DNA from: Streptomyces paradoxus
GTDB taxonomy: Bacteria; Actinomycetota; Actinomycetes; Streptomycetales; Streptomycetaceae
Length of the DNA stretch: 64,000 bases
Direction: 5' to 3'
Assembly: GCF_014202475.1 (NCBI RefSeq)
Contig: NZ_JACHGV010000012.1
Coordinates: forward strand, 1-64,000
Numbering within the stretch: position 1 is the stretch's first letter; each line of letters begins with the position of its first letter. Positions 56,315-64,000 of the stretch are shown here, one piece after another. A model generated the notes under the pieces. It was not told where the DNA came from and did no database searches. It worked only from the letters and a program-made list of their open reading frames with translations. Position numbers and translations under genes: made by a program.

Positions 56315-57862
56315 ATGCTCCTGACCCCCCACAGCCAGGCCACCACCCCCATCCGTCGCCGGACCGCCGCCGCCCTGCTCACCTCGGCCGTCTCCGTCTG
56401 TCTCGTCGCCGCGAGCGCCCCCGTCGTCCCGCTCGGCGTCGGCGACCGCCTCTTCCCCTACCTCGGCAACCCGGGCTACGACGTGGTGTCGTACGACCTC
56501 GCCTTCACCTACCCCGGCAACAACAGCGAGCCGATGGCGGCCGTCACCACCCTTGACGCCTGGACGACCGCCGACCTGGACCGCGTCAACCTGGACTTCG
56601 CCCACGGCAAGGTCGAGTCGGTCGAGGTCGACGGCGACCCCGCAGAGTTCCGCTCCGCGGGCGAGGACCTGGTGATCACACCCGAGGACTCGGTGCCGGA
56701 CGGCACCTGGATGCGGATCACCGTGCGGCACACCAGTGACCCCGTGCCCGCCAAGGGCCGGGAGGGCGGCTGGGTGCGCACGGCGGACGGCCTCGCCATG
56801 GCCAACCAGGCCGACGCGGCGCACCTGGTGTTCCCCTGCAACGACCACCCCTCCGACAAGGCGATGTTCACCTTCCGGGTCACCGCGCCCGACGGTCACA
56901 CGGCCGTCGCGGGCGGCCTGCCCGCCGGAGTGGAGAAGTCCGGCGGGTCCACGACCTGGACCTACCGCACCCAGCACCCCATGGCCACCGAGCTCGCCCA
57001 GGTCTCCATCGGCCGCTCCACGGTCTTGCACCGCACCGGCCCGCACGGCCTGCCCCTACGGGACGTCGTCCCGACCCGTGACCGCGAAGCACTCGAACCC
57101 TGGCTGGAGAAGACCCCCGGCCAGATCGCCTGGATGGAGAGCAAGGTCGGCCGCTACCCGTTCGAGACGTACGGCCTGCTCGTGGCCGACGTCTCCACCG
57201 GCTTCGAACTGGAGACCCAGACGCTCTCGCTCTTCGAACGGGAACTCTTCACCGACCCGGTCTACCCCCCGTGGTACGTCGAGTCGATCATGGTCCACGA
57301 GGTGGCCCACCAGTGGTTCGGCAACAGCGTCACCCCCCGCACCTGGTCCGATCTGTGGCTCAACGAGGGGCACGCCACCTGGTACGAGGCGCTGTACGCC
57401 GAGGAGCAGGCCGGCAAGCCGATGCGGGACCGGATGAAGGCCGCCTACGGCGCCTCCGACCGCTGGCGCGCCGCCGGCGGGCCCCCCGCCGCCCCCAAGG
57501 CTCCCGATCCCGCCCGCAAGACCGGCATTTTCCGGCCCAACGTCTACGACGGGGCCGCACTCGTCCTGTACGCCCTGCGCCAGGAGATCGGCCGCCCGGC
57601 CTTCGAACGCCTGCAACGCGCCTGGGTCGTCCGTCACCAGGACGACACGGCCACCACGGAGGACTTCGTCCGGCTCGCCACCGAGATCTCCGGGCGTGAC
57701 CTCGACGGCTTCTTCCAGGACTGGCTGTACGGCGAGAAGACTCCGCCGATGCCGGGCCACCCGGACTGGAAGCCGGAGACGCCCGCGAAGCCGCAGGCGC
57801 CGGCAGAGAAGTCGCAGGCCCCGGCGAAGCAGGCCCCAGCGGCGAGGACGCCCGCCCGATAA
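56315..57862 (+). CDS. M1 family zinc metallopeptidase, exported
   Basis: A 515-residue secreted or membrane-held aminopeptidase-type enzyme. The N-terminus (RRRTAAALLTSAVSVCLVAASAPVVPLG) is a signal peptide or anchor. The zinc site is HEVAHQW (His328, Glu329, His332) with Glu351 in NEGHATW, the right 18-residue spacing. The exopeptidase GxMEN motif is replaced by FELETQTL, as in many small M1 members, so aminopeptidase specificity is doubtful. The C-terminus is a Lys/Pro/Ala-rich tail (PAKPQAPAEKSQAP). The start is the ATG 200 bases after rshA; it may have its own promoter. Confidence 0.9.
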   Translation: MLLTPHSQATTPIRRRTAAALLTSAVSVCLVAASAPVVPLGVGDRLFPYLGNPGYDVVSYDLAFTYPGNNSEPMAAVTTLDAWTTADLDRVNLDFAHGKVESVEVDGDPAEFRSAGEDLVITPEDSVPDGTWMRITVRHTSDPVPAKGREGGWVRTADGLAMANQADAAHLVFPCNDHPSDKAMFTFRVTAPDGHTAVAGGLPAGVEKSGGSTTWTYRTQHPMATELAQVSIGRSTVLHRTGPHGLPLRDVVPTRDREALEPWLEKTPGQIAWMESKVGRYPFETYGLLVADVSTGFELETQTLSLFERELFTDPVYPPWYVESIMVHEVAHQWFGNSVTPRTWSDLWLNEGHATWYEALYAEEQAGKPMRDRMKAAYGASDRWRAAGGPPAAPKAPDPARKTGIFRPNVYDGAALVLYALRQEIGRPAFERLQRAWVVRHQDDTATTEDFVRLATEISGRDLDGFFQDWLYGEKTPPMPGHPDWKPETPAKPQAPAEKSQAPAKQAPAARTPAR

Positions 57863-57988
57863 CCCGGTGACGAGACGCCCCGTGCCGTGCGAACATCTTC
57901 AGGTCGGCGCGGTACGGGGTGCCGGGAATCTCCCGGACCGCCCGCGCGTTGCAGACAGTGAACGGCTTCCCATCTACGTAAGGATCCA

Positions 57989-59482
57989 ATGACCTCCTCT
58001 TCTTCCTTTTCCCAGGACTCCAAGCGCTTCGCGCACAGCCACCCCGATGGTTTTCGGGCCGATGCCCTGATGGAAGAGGACGTCGCCTGGAGCCACGAGA
58101 TCGACGGAGAGCGGGACGGCGACCAGTTCGACCGCTCCGACCGCGCGGCCCTGCGCCGTGTGGCGGGCCTCTCCACCGAACTCGAGGACGTCACCGAGGT
58201 CGAGTACCGCCAGCTCCGTCTGGAGCGGGTCGTCCTCGTCGGCGTCTGGACCTCGGGAACCGTGCAGGACGCGGAGAACTCCCTCGCGGAGCTCGCCGCC
58301 CTCGCGGAGACGGCCGGTGCGCTGGTGCTCGACGGCGTCACCCAGCGCCGTGACAAGCCCGACGCGGCCACATACATCGGCTCCGGCAAGGCCGAGGAAC
58401 TGCGCGACATCGTCGTCGAGACGGGCGCGGACACCGTCATCTGCGACGGTGAGCTCAGCCCCGGCCAGCTGATCCACCTCGAGGACGTCGTCAAGGTCAA
58501 GGTCATCGACCGTACGGCCCTGATCCTCGACATCTTCGCCCAGCACGCCAAGTCCCGAGAGGGCAAGGCGCAGGTCGCCCTCGCGCAGATGCAGTACATG
58601 CTGCCGCGACTGCGCGGCTGGGGCCAGTCGCTGTCCCGGCAGATGGGCGGCGGCAAGGGCGGCGGCCTCGCCACCCGTGGTCCCGGTGAGACCAAGATCG
58701 AGACGGACCGGCGCCGGATCCGCGAGAAGATGGCGAAGATGCGCCGGGAGATCGCGGAGATGAAGACCGGCCGCGAGATCAAGCGCCAGGAGCGCAAGCG
58801 CCACAAGGTGCCGTCCGTCGCCATCGCGGGCTACACCAACGCCGGCAAGTCCTCGCTGCTCAACCGCCTCACGGGCGCAGGCGTGCTGGTCGAGAACGCC
58901 CTGTTCGCCACCCTCGACCCGACCGTGCGCCGGGCCGAGACCCCGAGCGGACGGCTGTACACGCTGGCCGACACGGTCGGGTTCGTGCGCCACCTGCCCC
59001 ACCACCTGGTCGAGGCGTTCCGCTCCACGATGGAGGAGGTCGGCGAGTCCGACCTGATCCTGCACGTGGTGGACGGTTCGCACCCGTTCCCGGAGGAGCA
59101 GCTGGCCGCCGTACGCGAGGTGGTCCGGGACGTCGGCGCCACCGACGTGCCCGAGATCGTCGTGATCAACAAGGCGGACGCGGCCGACCCGCTGACGCTC
59201 CAGCGGCTGCTGCGCGTCGAGAAGCGGTCCATCGCCGTCTCGGCCCGCACCGGCCAGGGCATCGAGGAGCTGCTCGCGCTCATCGACAACGAGCTGCCCC
59301 GCCCGTCGGTCGAGATCGAGGCGCTCGTGCCGTACACGCACGGCAAGCTGGTCGCCCGTGCCCACGACGAGGGCGAGGTGATCTCCGAGGAGCACACCCC
59401 GGAGGGCACCCTGCTCAAGGTGCGGGTGCACGAGGAACTGGCGGCGGAACTCACGCCGTACGTTCCGGCGCCGGCGCTCTGA
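57989..59482 (+). CDS. hflX: GTPase HflX
   Basis: A 497-residue ribosome-associated GTPase that splits stalled or hibernating 70S ribosomes under stress. The HflX N-terminal domain (VLVGVWTSGT...AGALVLDGVTQRRDKPDAATYIGSGKAEEL), the coiled coil (REKMAKMRREIAEMKTGREIKRQERKRH) and the G domain (GYTNAGKSSLLNRL, DTVGFVRHLPHHLVEAFRSTMEE, NKAD) are all intact. The ATG follows GTAAGGATCCA. The gene ends at a strong hairpin. Confidence 0.96.
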   Translation: MTSSSSFSQDSKRFAHSHPDGFRADALMEEDVAWSHEIDGERDGDQFDRSDRAALRRVAGLSTELEDVTEVEYRQLRLERVVLVGVWTSGTVQDAENSLAELAALAETAGALVLDGVTQRRDKPDAATYIGSGKAEELRDIVVETGADTVICDGELSPGQLIHLEDVVKVKVIDRTALILDIFAQHAKSREGKAQVALAQMQYMLPRLRGWGQSLSRQMGGGKGGGLATRGPGETKIETDRRRIREKMAKMRREIAEMKTGREIKRQERKRHKVPSVAIAGYTNAGKSSLLNRLTGAGVLVENALFATLDPTVRRAETPSGRLYTLADTVGFVRHLPHHLVEAFRSTMEEVGESDLILHVVDGSHPFPEEQLAAVREVVRDVGATDVPEIVVINKADAADPLTLQRLLRVEKRSIAVSARTGQGIEELLALIDNELPRPSVEIEALVPYTHGKLVARAHDEGEVISEEHTPEGTLLKVRVHEELAAELTPYVPAPAL

Positions 59483-59538
59483 GCATGCCCCGGGCGGGCG
59501 CTCTGAGCTCGACCTGAGCGCGTCCCGCCCGAACGCGA

Positions 59539-59574
59539 GAAGGCCCGCTCCCTGTTGCCGGGGAGCGGGCCTTC
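59539..59574. terminator. Bidirectional terminator between hflX and a protease gene
   Basis: A perfect 14-base-pair stem, GAAGGCCCGCTCCC with its complement, surrounds an eight-base loop. It is shared by convergent hflX and the protease gene, which ends 12 bases away. Confidence 0.88.
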
Positions 59575-59586
59575 AGCATGCACGGG

Positions 59587-60795
59587 TCACTGACCGCCGT
59601 ACGTCTTGCTCATGTTCTGGTACAGCGCCTCGGCGTCGCGGCCCAGCCGCGGACCGGCCAGCCAGGTGTTGTCGGCCGGGCCGATCGAGGTGTTGGAGAC
59701 CAGCACCGACTTGCCGTTCAGGACCCGGAACCAGCCGCCGCCGGACGAACCGCCGGTCATGTCACAGCCGATGCGGTACATCGTCGGCAGGGACGGGCTG
59801 AGCGAGAACCGGCCGGGGATGTCGACGCACTTGAACATCTTCTCGCCGTTGTAGGGCGGCGCGGCCGGGTAGCCCCAGGCGCCCATCTTGGCGGCCTCGG
59901 CCGCGGACGGGGCGGAGAAGTCCACGTCCAGCGCGGCGCCGACCGTCTCCTCCAGGGACTTGGCGCCCTGCTCCGGCTTCACGTGCAGCACGGCGTAGTC
60001 GTACGCGGCGCCGTCACCGCCGCTCTCCGAACCGCCCTGGATCCACTGGTTCGAGGTCGAGGCCCAGTTCGCCCACCAGTTGCCGTAGGGGGCGACTTCG
60101 GCCGGGTTCGCGTTGCTGATCTCCGCCTCGGACTTGCCGAGGTCGTTGTAAGCCGGGACGAACATGATGTTGCGGTACCAGCCGCCGTTGCCGCCCGCGT
60201 GCACGCAGTGGCCCGCCGTCCACACCAGGTTGGACTTGCCCGGGTGGTTGACGTCCTTGACGACCGTGCCGGAGCAGACGGCCGGGCCGTCGGGGGAGTC
60301 GAAGAAGACCTTGCCGACCGGCGCCGCGTTGCGGTGGTACGGCGTCTTCTCGGCCTGCGCCCGGACAGGTGCCGGATCGGGGTCGCTGACGCCCTGGCCG
60401 GCCGACGCGTCCTTTGTCGTGACCGTCTTGTCGGCCTCCTCGGCGGACTGCATCCGCTCCGGCTTCCAGAGGCCCTCGATCACCGGGTTGACGAAGTCCT
60501 TGGCGTCAGTGAGCCACTTGTCCTTGTCCCAGTCCTTCCAGCCGCCGTCCTTCCAGCGGTCGACGTCGATCCCGTGCTCCTTGAGCTTGCCCGCGAGATC
60601 GGCCGGGATCTCGACCTTGCCGCCGCCGCTGCCGTCCGCGGCGGCCTGCGAGGAGGTGGCGTCGGGCTTGTCGCTCGCCGAGTCCGCCGAACCGCCGCAG
60701 GCGGTCGCGGTGAGCGCCAGGGCGGTGACGAGCCCGGCGGCGGCGAGGACCGTGCGCCGCCCGCGCCTTGGTGCGGGCGTACGTGTGGAACGCAT
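59587..60795 (-). CDS. Lipoprotein trypsin-like serine protease, paralogue A
   Basis: A 402-residue exported lipoprotein. The signal ends in the lipobox LTATAC (Cys33). Residues about 55-110 are a module with KLKEHGIDVDRWKDGGWKDWDKDKW...FVNPVIEGLWKPERM. The C-terminal chymotrypsin-fold protease has the triad His196 (TAGHCVH), Asp266 (YDYAVLHV) and Ser351 (MTGGSSGGGW); the usual GDSGGP is changed to GSSGGG. It is a V8/glutamyl-endopeptidase-like secreted peptidase held on the membrane. The ATG MRSTRTPAPRRGRR was chosen; the frame stays open upstream through a hexamer repeat coding His-Gln. The next gene upstream is a close paralogue with the same order of parts. Confidence 0.88.
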   Translation of the reverse strand: MRSTRTPAPRRGRRTVLAAAGLVTALALTATACGGSADSASDKPDATSSQAAADGSGGGKVEIPADLAGKLKEHGIDVDRWKDGGWKDWDKDKWLTDAKDFVNPVIEGLWKPERMQSAEEADKTVTTKDASAGQGVSDPDPAPVRAQAEKTPYHRNAAPVGKVFFDSPDGPAVCSGTVVKDVNHPGKSNLVWTAGHCVHAGGNGGWYRNIMFVPAYNDLGKSEAEISNANPAEVAPYGNWWANWASTSNQWIQGGSESGGDGAAYDYAVLHVKPEQGAKSLEETVGAALDVDFSAPSAAEAAKMGAWGYPAAPPYNGEKMFKCVDIPGRFSLSPSLPTMYRIGCDMTGGSSGGGWFRVLNGKSVLVSNTSIGPADNTWLAGPRLGRDAEALYQNMSKTYGGQ

Positions 60796-60827
60796 GGTGC
60801 GGTGACCCCCGTTGTGCGTACGAATTT

Positions 60828-60875
60828 GGTGCTGGTGCTGGTGCTGGTGCTGGTGCTGGTGCTGGTGCTGGTGCG
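60828..60875. repeat. Hexanucleotide microsatellite GGTGCT x 7-8
   Basis: Seven exact copies of GGTGCT and an eighth with one mismatch lie 33 bases before the start of protease A, in its promoter or leader. Slipped-strand changes would alter spacing by six bases and, if the open frame upstream were used, add or remove His-Gln pairs without a frameshift. Confidence 0.95.
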
Positions 60876-61021
60876 GGCGGTACGTGCGCATGTCATGGAC
60901 GTGAGCGTCGGCGTCCCGCGCGACACCCCACTATGCCCGTGGAGTTGAGGGTGTGCCGGGGTGGGGCGGTGAAGGTTCCGCGGGGTGTGCCGCCCCACCG
61001 GCGGCGCCGTTCAGCCGGCTG

Positions 61022-62245
61022 TCACCGGCCGGCGAACTTCTTGCTGACCGAGTCGTACACGCCCTTGGCCACACCGCCCAGGCGCGGTCCGGCCAGCCAG
61101 CCCGACGTCACCGGGCCGATCGAGGTGTTGGACACCAGCGCCGGCTTGCCGTCCGAGCCCGTCGCGACCCAGCCGCCGCCCGACGAACCGCCGGTCATGG
61201 TGCAGCCGATGCGGTACATCGTCGGATCCGACGCGGTGACCGACAGCCGCCCGGGCCGGTCCTCGCACCGGTACAGCTGCTGCCCGTCGTAGGGCGGCGC
61301 GGCCGGGTAGCCGATCGCCGTGATGCTCTTCACCTGCGGCACCGCGGGCGCCTTGAAGTCGACCGGCAGCGCCGAACCGACCATCTCCTCCAGCGACTTG
61401 CCGCCGCTGCCCTTCTCCGGCGTCACATGGATGACCGCGAAGTCGTACGCTGCGCCGTCGCCGCCCGTGGAACCGCCCTGCTCGATCCACTGGTCCGAGG
61501 TCTGCGCCCAGTCGCCCCACCAGACACCGTAGGGAGCGACGTCCTCACGGGTGGCGTTCTCCAGCTCCTCCACCGGCCTGCCGTCGTCGTTGTACGACGG
61601 CACGAACGCGATGTTGCGGTACCAGCCGCCCTTCTTGCCCGCGTGCACGCAGTGGCCCGCCGTCCACACCAGGTTGGACTTGCCCGGGTGCGCCGGGTCC
61701 TTCACGACGGTCGCCGAGCAGACCGCCGAGCCCTTGGGGGAGTCGAAGAACACCTTCCCGGCCGTCGGGGCGTTGGCGTGGTACGACGGCGGCACGGCCT
61801 GCGCCTCGACCGGCTCGGGCGTCGGGTCGGTCACACCCTGGTCACCGGAGAGGTCGCTGTCGTCGACGCCCTGGTCGGGTTCCTCGGCCTCCCGCATGCG
61901 GTCCGGGTTCCAGAGGCCCTCGATGATCGGGTTGATGTACTCGTTGGCCTCGCGCAGCCAGTCGTCCCGGTCCCAGTTCTTCCAGGCGCCGTTCTTCCAC
62001 TTGTCCACATCGATCCCGTGCTCGCGGAGCCGGTCCCTGATGTCGTCCGGGATCCTGAGCTTGCCGTCGTCGGAGGCGGTGGCGGACGCGGAGGCCTCAC
62101 CGCCCGCCGCGGCGTCGCCCGACTCGCAGGCGGTGGCGGTCAGCGCGAGCGCCGAGGCGAGGGCCACGGCGGCCAGCACGGGGGAGTTCCTGCGGCCGGC
62201 CCTCCCCCCTCGGACGGCATGGGACGACGGCCGTGTGGATCGCAT
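61022..62245 (-). CDS. Lipoprotein trypsin-like serine protease, paralogue B
   Basis: A 407-residue paralogue of the downstream protease A, alike from end to end. The lipobox is LTATAC with Cys40. The N-terminal module reads RLREHGIDVDKWKNGAWKNWDRDDW...YINPIIEGLWNPDRM, and the triad is His198, Asp268 and Ser355 in TAGHCVH, YDFAVIHV and MTGGSSGGGW. The tandem pair with 226 bases between looks like an old duplication with separate promoters; both upstream regions hold a GCATAGTG element. The substrate is unknown. Confidence 0.88.
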   Translation of the reverse strand: MRSTRPSSHAVRGGRAGRRNSPVLAAVALASALALTATACESGDAAAGGEASASATASDDGKLRIPDDIRDRLREHGIDVDKWKNGAWKNWDRDDWLREANEYINPIIEGLWNPDRMREAEEPDQGVDDSDLSGDQGVTDPTPEPVEAQAVPPSYHANAPTAGKVFFDSPKGSAVCSATVVKDPAHPGKSNLVWTAGHCVHAGKKGGWYRNIAFVPSYNDDGRPVEELENATREDVAPYGVWWGDWAQTSDQWIEQGGSTGGDGAAYDFAVIHVTPEKGSGGKSLEEMVGSALPVDFKAPAVPQVKSITAIGYPAAPPYDGQQLYRCEDRPGRLSVTASDPTMYRIGCTMTGGSSGGGWVATGSDGKPALVSNTSIGPVTSGWLAGPRLGGVAKGVYDSVSKKFAGR

Positions 62246-62531
62246 GATCTGACTCCCCCTGATACGGAACGAACGTGGACGAGCCGGCGCTTCGGCCCCG
62301 ATTCCCGCTGTCGCGCGGGACGTTCGGGACGACCGCACGGTGTCCGGGAACGGCACCACACACTATGCGGTGGCTGTGGGAGTGACCCGACGGGTCCGCA
62401 ACAGTTCCGTTACGGAAAGGATCTTGAGGCAACCCGTAACCAGGTGAGTGATCCGGGGTTGGTAGCGGAGGGGGGCCTGCTGTCTGTGCGCGGTCCTTTG
62501 TGCCCGTGCCCAGTGGGAGGTCAGGGAAGTC
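62246..62531. promoter_or_regulatory. Divergent control region of protease B and the aminotransferase gene
   Basis: Contains an inverted pair GTTACGG (62409) and CCGTAAC (about 62435) and the GCATAGTG element near 62363 that is also found upstream of protease A. CGTAAC resembles the -35 of BldN-type promoters, but the -10 matches are poor, so no sigma factor is assigned. Confidence 0.3.
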
Positions 62532-64000
62532 GTGGCGGAAAGCACCCATGGGGGTTGTTCGTCAGAGGAGGCCGCTGTGGGGCGTACGCAGGTGAAACCC
62601 CCTCCCGGCGAGGCCGTTGGCACCACCGCCCCCACTCCGCGCACCGGGCACGAGTCGATCCTGCGCCGCCAGGCCGCGCGTGAACCTGCCGCCCGGACCT
62701 ACGCCCGAGCCCTGCCGATCGTTCCGGTGCGGGCCCGGGGACTGACCATCGAGGGTGCGGACGGCCGCCGTTACCTGGACTGCCTCTCCGGCGCCGGCAC
62801 CCTCGCCCTCGGCCACAACCACCCGGTCGTCCTGGAGGCCGTCCGCAAGGCCCTCGACTCCGGCGCGCCCCTGAACGCCCTCGATCTGGCGACACCCGCG
62901 AAGGACGCCTTCCTCACCGAGCTGTATCGCACCCTGCCGTCGGGCCTCGCCGAGCGGGCACGCGTGCGGTTCTGCGGACCGGCCGGGAGCGAAGCCGTCG
63001 GGACCGCCTATGCGCTGGTACGCGCGGCGACCGGCCGGAGCGGCCTCCTGGCGTTCACCGGCTCCGGCCTCGGGACTACTGGCAGAACCCTCGACGGAAC
63101 CTCCGCGGACACCCCGGACACGCGGGTCGCCCGTCTGCCCTACCCGCAGGACTACCGCTGTCCCTTCGGTGTCGGGGGCGAGCACGGCGCCGACCTCGCC
63201 GCCCGCTGGACCGAGTCCCTCCTCGACGACCCCGGGCCCCGGGTGCCGCTGCCCGCCGGGATGATCGTCGAGCCCGTGCAGAGTGAGGGCGGTGTGATCC
63301 CCGCACCGCACACCTGGCTGCGGCGCATGCGACAGCTCACCGCCGACCGGTCCATCCCGCTGATCGTCGACGAGATCCAGACCGGCGTGGGCCGTACCGG
63401 CGCTTTCTGGGCGGTGGAGCACAGCGGCGTGGCCCCCGACGTGATGGTGCTCTCCAAGGCCATCGGCGGCAGCCTGCCCCTGGCCGTCGTGGTCTATCGC
63501 GACGACCTCGACATCGGAGAAGCCGGCGCCCCCGTCGGCACCTTCCCCGGCAACCAGCTCGCCATGGCCGCCGGCACGGCGACCCTCGCCCACGTCCGCG
63601 AGCACGCCCTCGCCGACCGGGCGGCGACACTGGGGGAGCGCATGCTGGGTCAATTGCGGACTCTCGCCTCGGAGTTCGCGTGCGTGGGGGATGTGCGGGG
63701 GAGGGGGCTGATGATCGGGGTCGAGCTGGTGGACCCGGAAGCGGAGGGGGACGCCGGTCTTTCGGGCGCCCCTGTAGCTGCGGAAGGCGGTGTGGAGGCA
63801 TCGATGATGCCGCGCAGCGGACGCCACCCCCTGCCCGCCGCCCCCGAACTGGCCGCCGCGGTCCAGCAGGAGTGCCTGCGGCGCGGACTCATCGTCGGAC
63901 TCGGCGGCCGTCACGCCAGCGTCGTGCAACTGCTGCCGCCCCTGATCCTCACCGATGAACAAGCCTCCGCCGTACTGGACCGCCTGGCCGACGCGGTCCT
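62532..64000 (+). CDS. Class III PLP aminotransferase (diaminobutyrate-2-oxoglutarate type), 3' end outside window
   Basis: About 489 codons are visible and the gene runs off the window. PLP motifs are present: GTLALGHNHPVVLEA, GPAGSEAVGTAYALVRAATGR, VDEIQTGVGRTG and Lys309 in VLSKAIGGSLPLAVVV as the cofactor-binding residue. FPGNQLAMAAGTATLAHV and GDVRGRGLMIGVEL fit the EctB/DABA transaminase branch, so a role in diaminobutyrate or siderophore precursor synthesis is likely. A Pro/Glu/Gly-rich insert lies near 63750-63830. A second GTG at 62577 has the stronger GAGGAGG ribosome site and may be the true start, shortening the protein by 15 residues. Confidence 0.85.
   Translation, partial: MAESTHGGCSSEEAAVGRTQVKPPPGEAVGTTAPTPRTGHESILRRQAAREPAARTYARALPIVPVRARGLTIEGADGRRYLDCLSGAGTLALGHNHPVVLEAVRKALDSGAPLNALDLATPAKDAFLTELYRTLPSGLAERARVRFCGPAGSEAVGTAYALVRAATGRSGLLAFTGSGLGTTGRTLDGTSADTPDTRVARLPYPQDYRCPFGVGGEHGADLAARWTESLLDDPGPRVPLPAGMIVEPVQSEGGVIPAPHTWLRRMRQLTADRSIPLIVDEIQTGVGRTGAFWAVEHSGVAPDVMVLSKAIGGSLPLAVVVYRDDLDIGEAGAPVGTFPGNQLAMAAGTATLAHVREHALADRAATLGERMLGQLRTLASEFACVGDVRGRGLMIGVELVDPEAEGDAGLSGAPVAAEGGVEASMMPRSGRHPLPAAPELAAAVQQECLRRGLIVGLGGRHASVVQLLPPLILTDEQASAVLDRLADAV

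Noticed and set aside
60796-60891. N-terminal extension of protease A containing His-Gln repeats
   Set aside because: The frame is open, but paralogue B starts at the equivalent MRSTR and a signal peptide follows directly. The extension would place the signal peptide internally.

Overview
This window is chromosomal DNA of a Streptomyces. It is very GC-rich, coding third positions are almost always G or C, and GTG/TTG starts are common. The gene content is that of the Streptomyces core: osaABC, an ftsK-rodZ-like-rimO-pgsA-cinA-clgR block, recA-recX, the gluABCD/gluRK locus, miaB-miaA-dapF, an RSH-family ppGpp enzyme and hflX. From memory, the order follows S. coelicolor around SCO5746 to SCO5799. 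No phage, plasmid, insertion sequence, CRISPR array or antibiotic cluster is visible.

Layout. (1) 1-1054: the 3' part of a 5S rRNA with its terminator, a shortened DegT/DnrJ-type aminotransferase-like gene, and tRNA-Thr(GGT). (2) 1063-10690: the osmotic and development switch. OsaC (anti-sigma/phosphatase) is divergent from OsaA (a giant hybrid kinase with ten 92-residue HAMP-like repeats), followed by OsaB. (3) 10776-19503: ftsK, a RodZ-like protein, then the overlapping rimO/pgsA/cinA genes, clgR, dpsC and a small membrane protein. (4) 19610-31437: an SDR, a Nei-type glycosylase and the long helicase Lhr (a repair module), an AraC regulator with azlCD, and small conserved or unknown genes. 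(5) 31575-33738: recA-recX with layered DNA-damage control (LexA-type box, RecA-NDp/PafBC-type promoter, DnaA-like box). (6) 33757-36598: rhodanese, cysteine dioxygenase and a flavin monooxygenase on the minus strand.

(7) 36828-43715: the glutamate ABC transporter gluABCD, the divergent two-component pair gluR-gluK, and an orphan TAXI binding protein. (8) 43813-47792: a MazG-like hydrolase, a KhtTU-like K+ efflux pair and a NarL-type two-component system. (9) 47859-53643: tRNA modification (miaB, miaA) and lysine/cell-wall synthesis (dapF), interleaved with small conserved genes. (10) 53940-64000: the RSH enzyme with an altered synthetase motif, an M1 metallopeptidase, the GTPase HflX, two paralogous lipoprotein trypsin-like proteases, and the 5' part of a class III aminotransferase running off the window.

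Most genes are conserved housekeeping or regulatory genes. The novelty lies in details: the catalytic-core deletion of the DegT-like protein, the twin lipoprotein proteases with a shared N-terminal module and a hexanucleotide microsatellite upstream, the RSH motif change, tandem repeats in front of dapF and after dpsC, and several perfect palindromes in control regions. All family assignments come from reading motifs; no database search was run.
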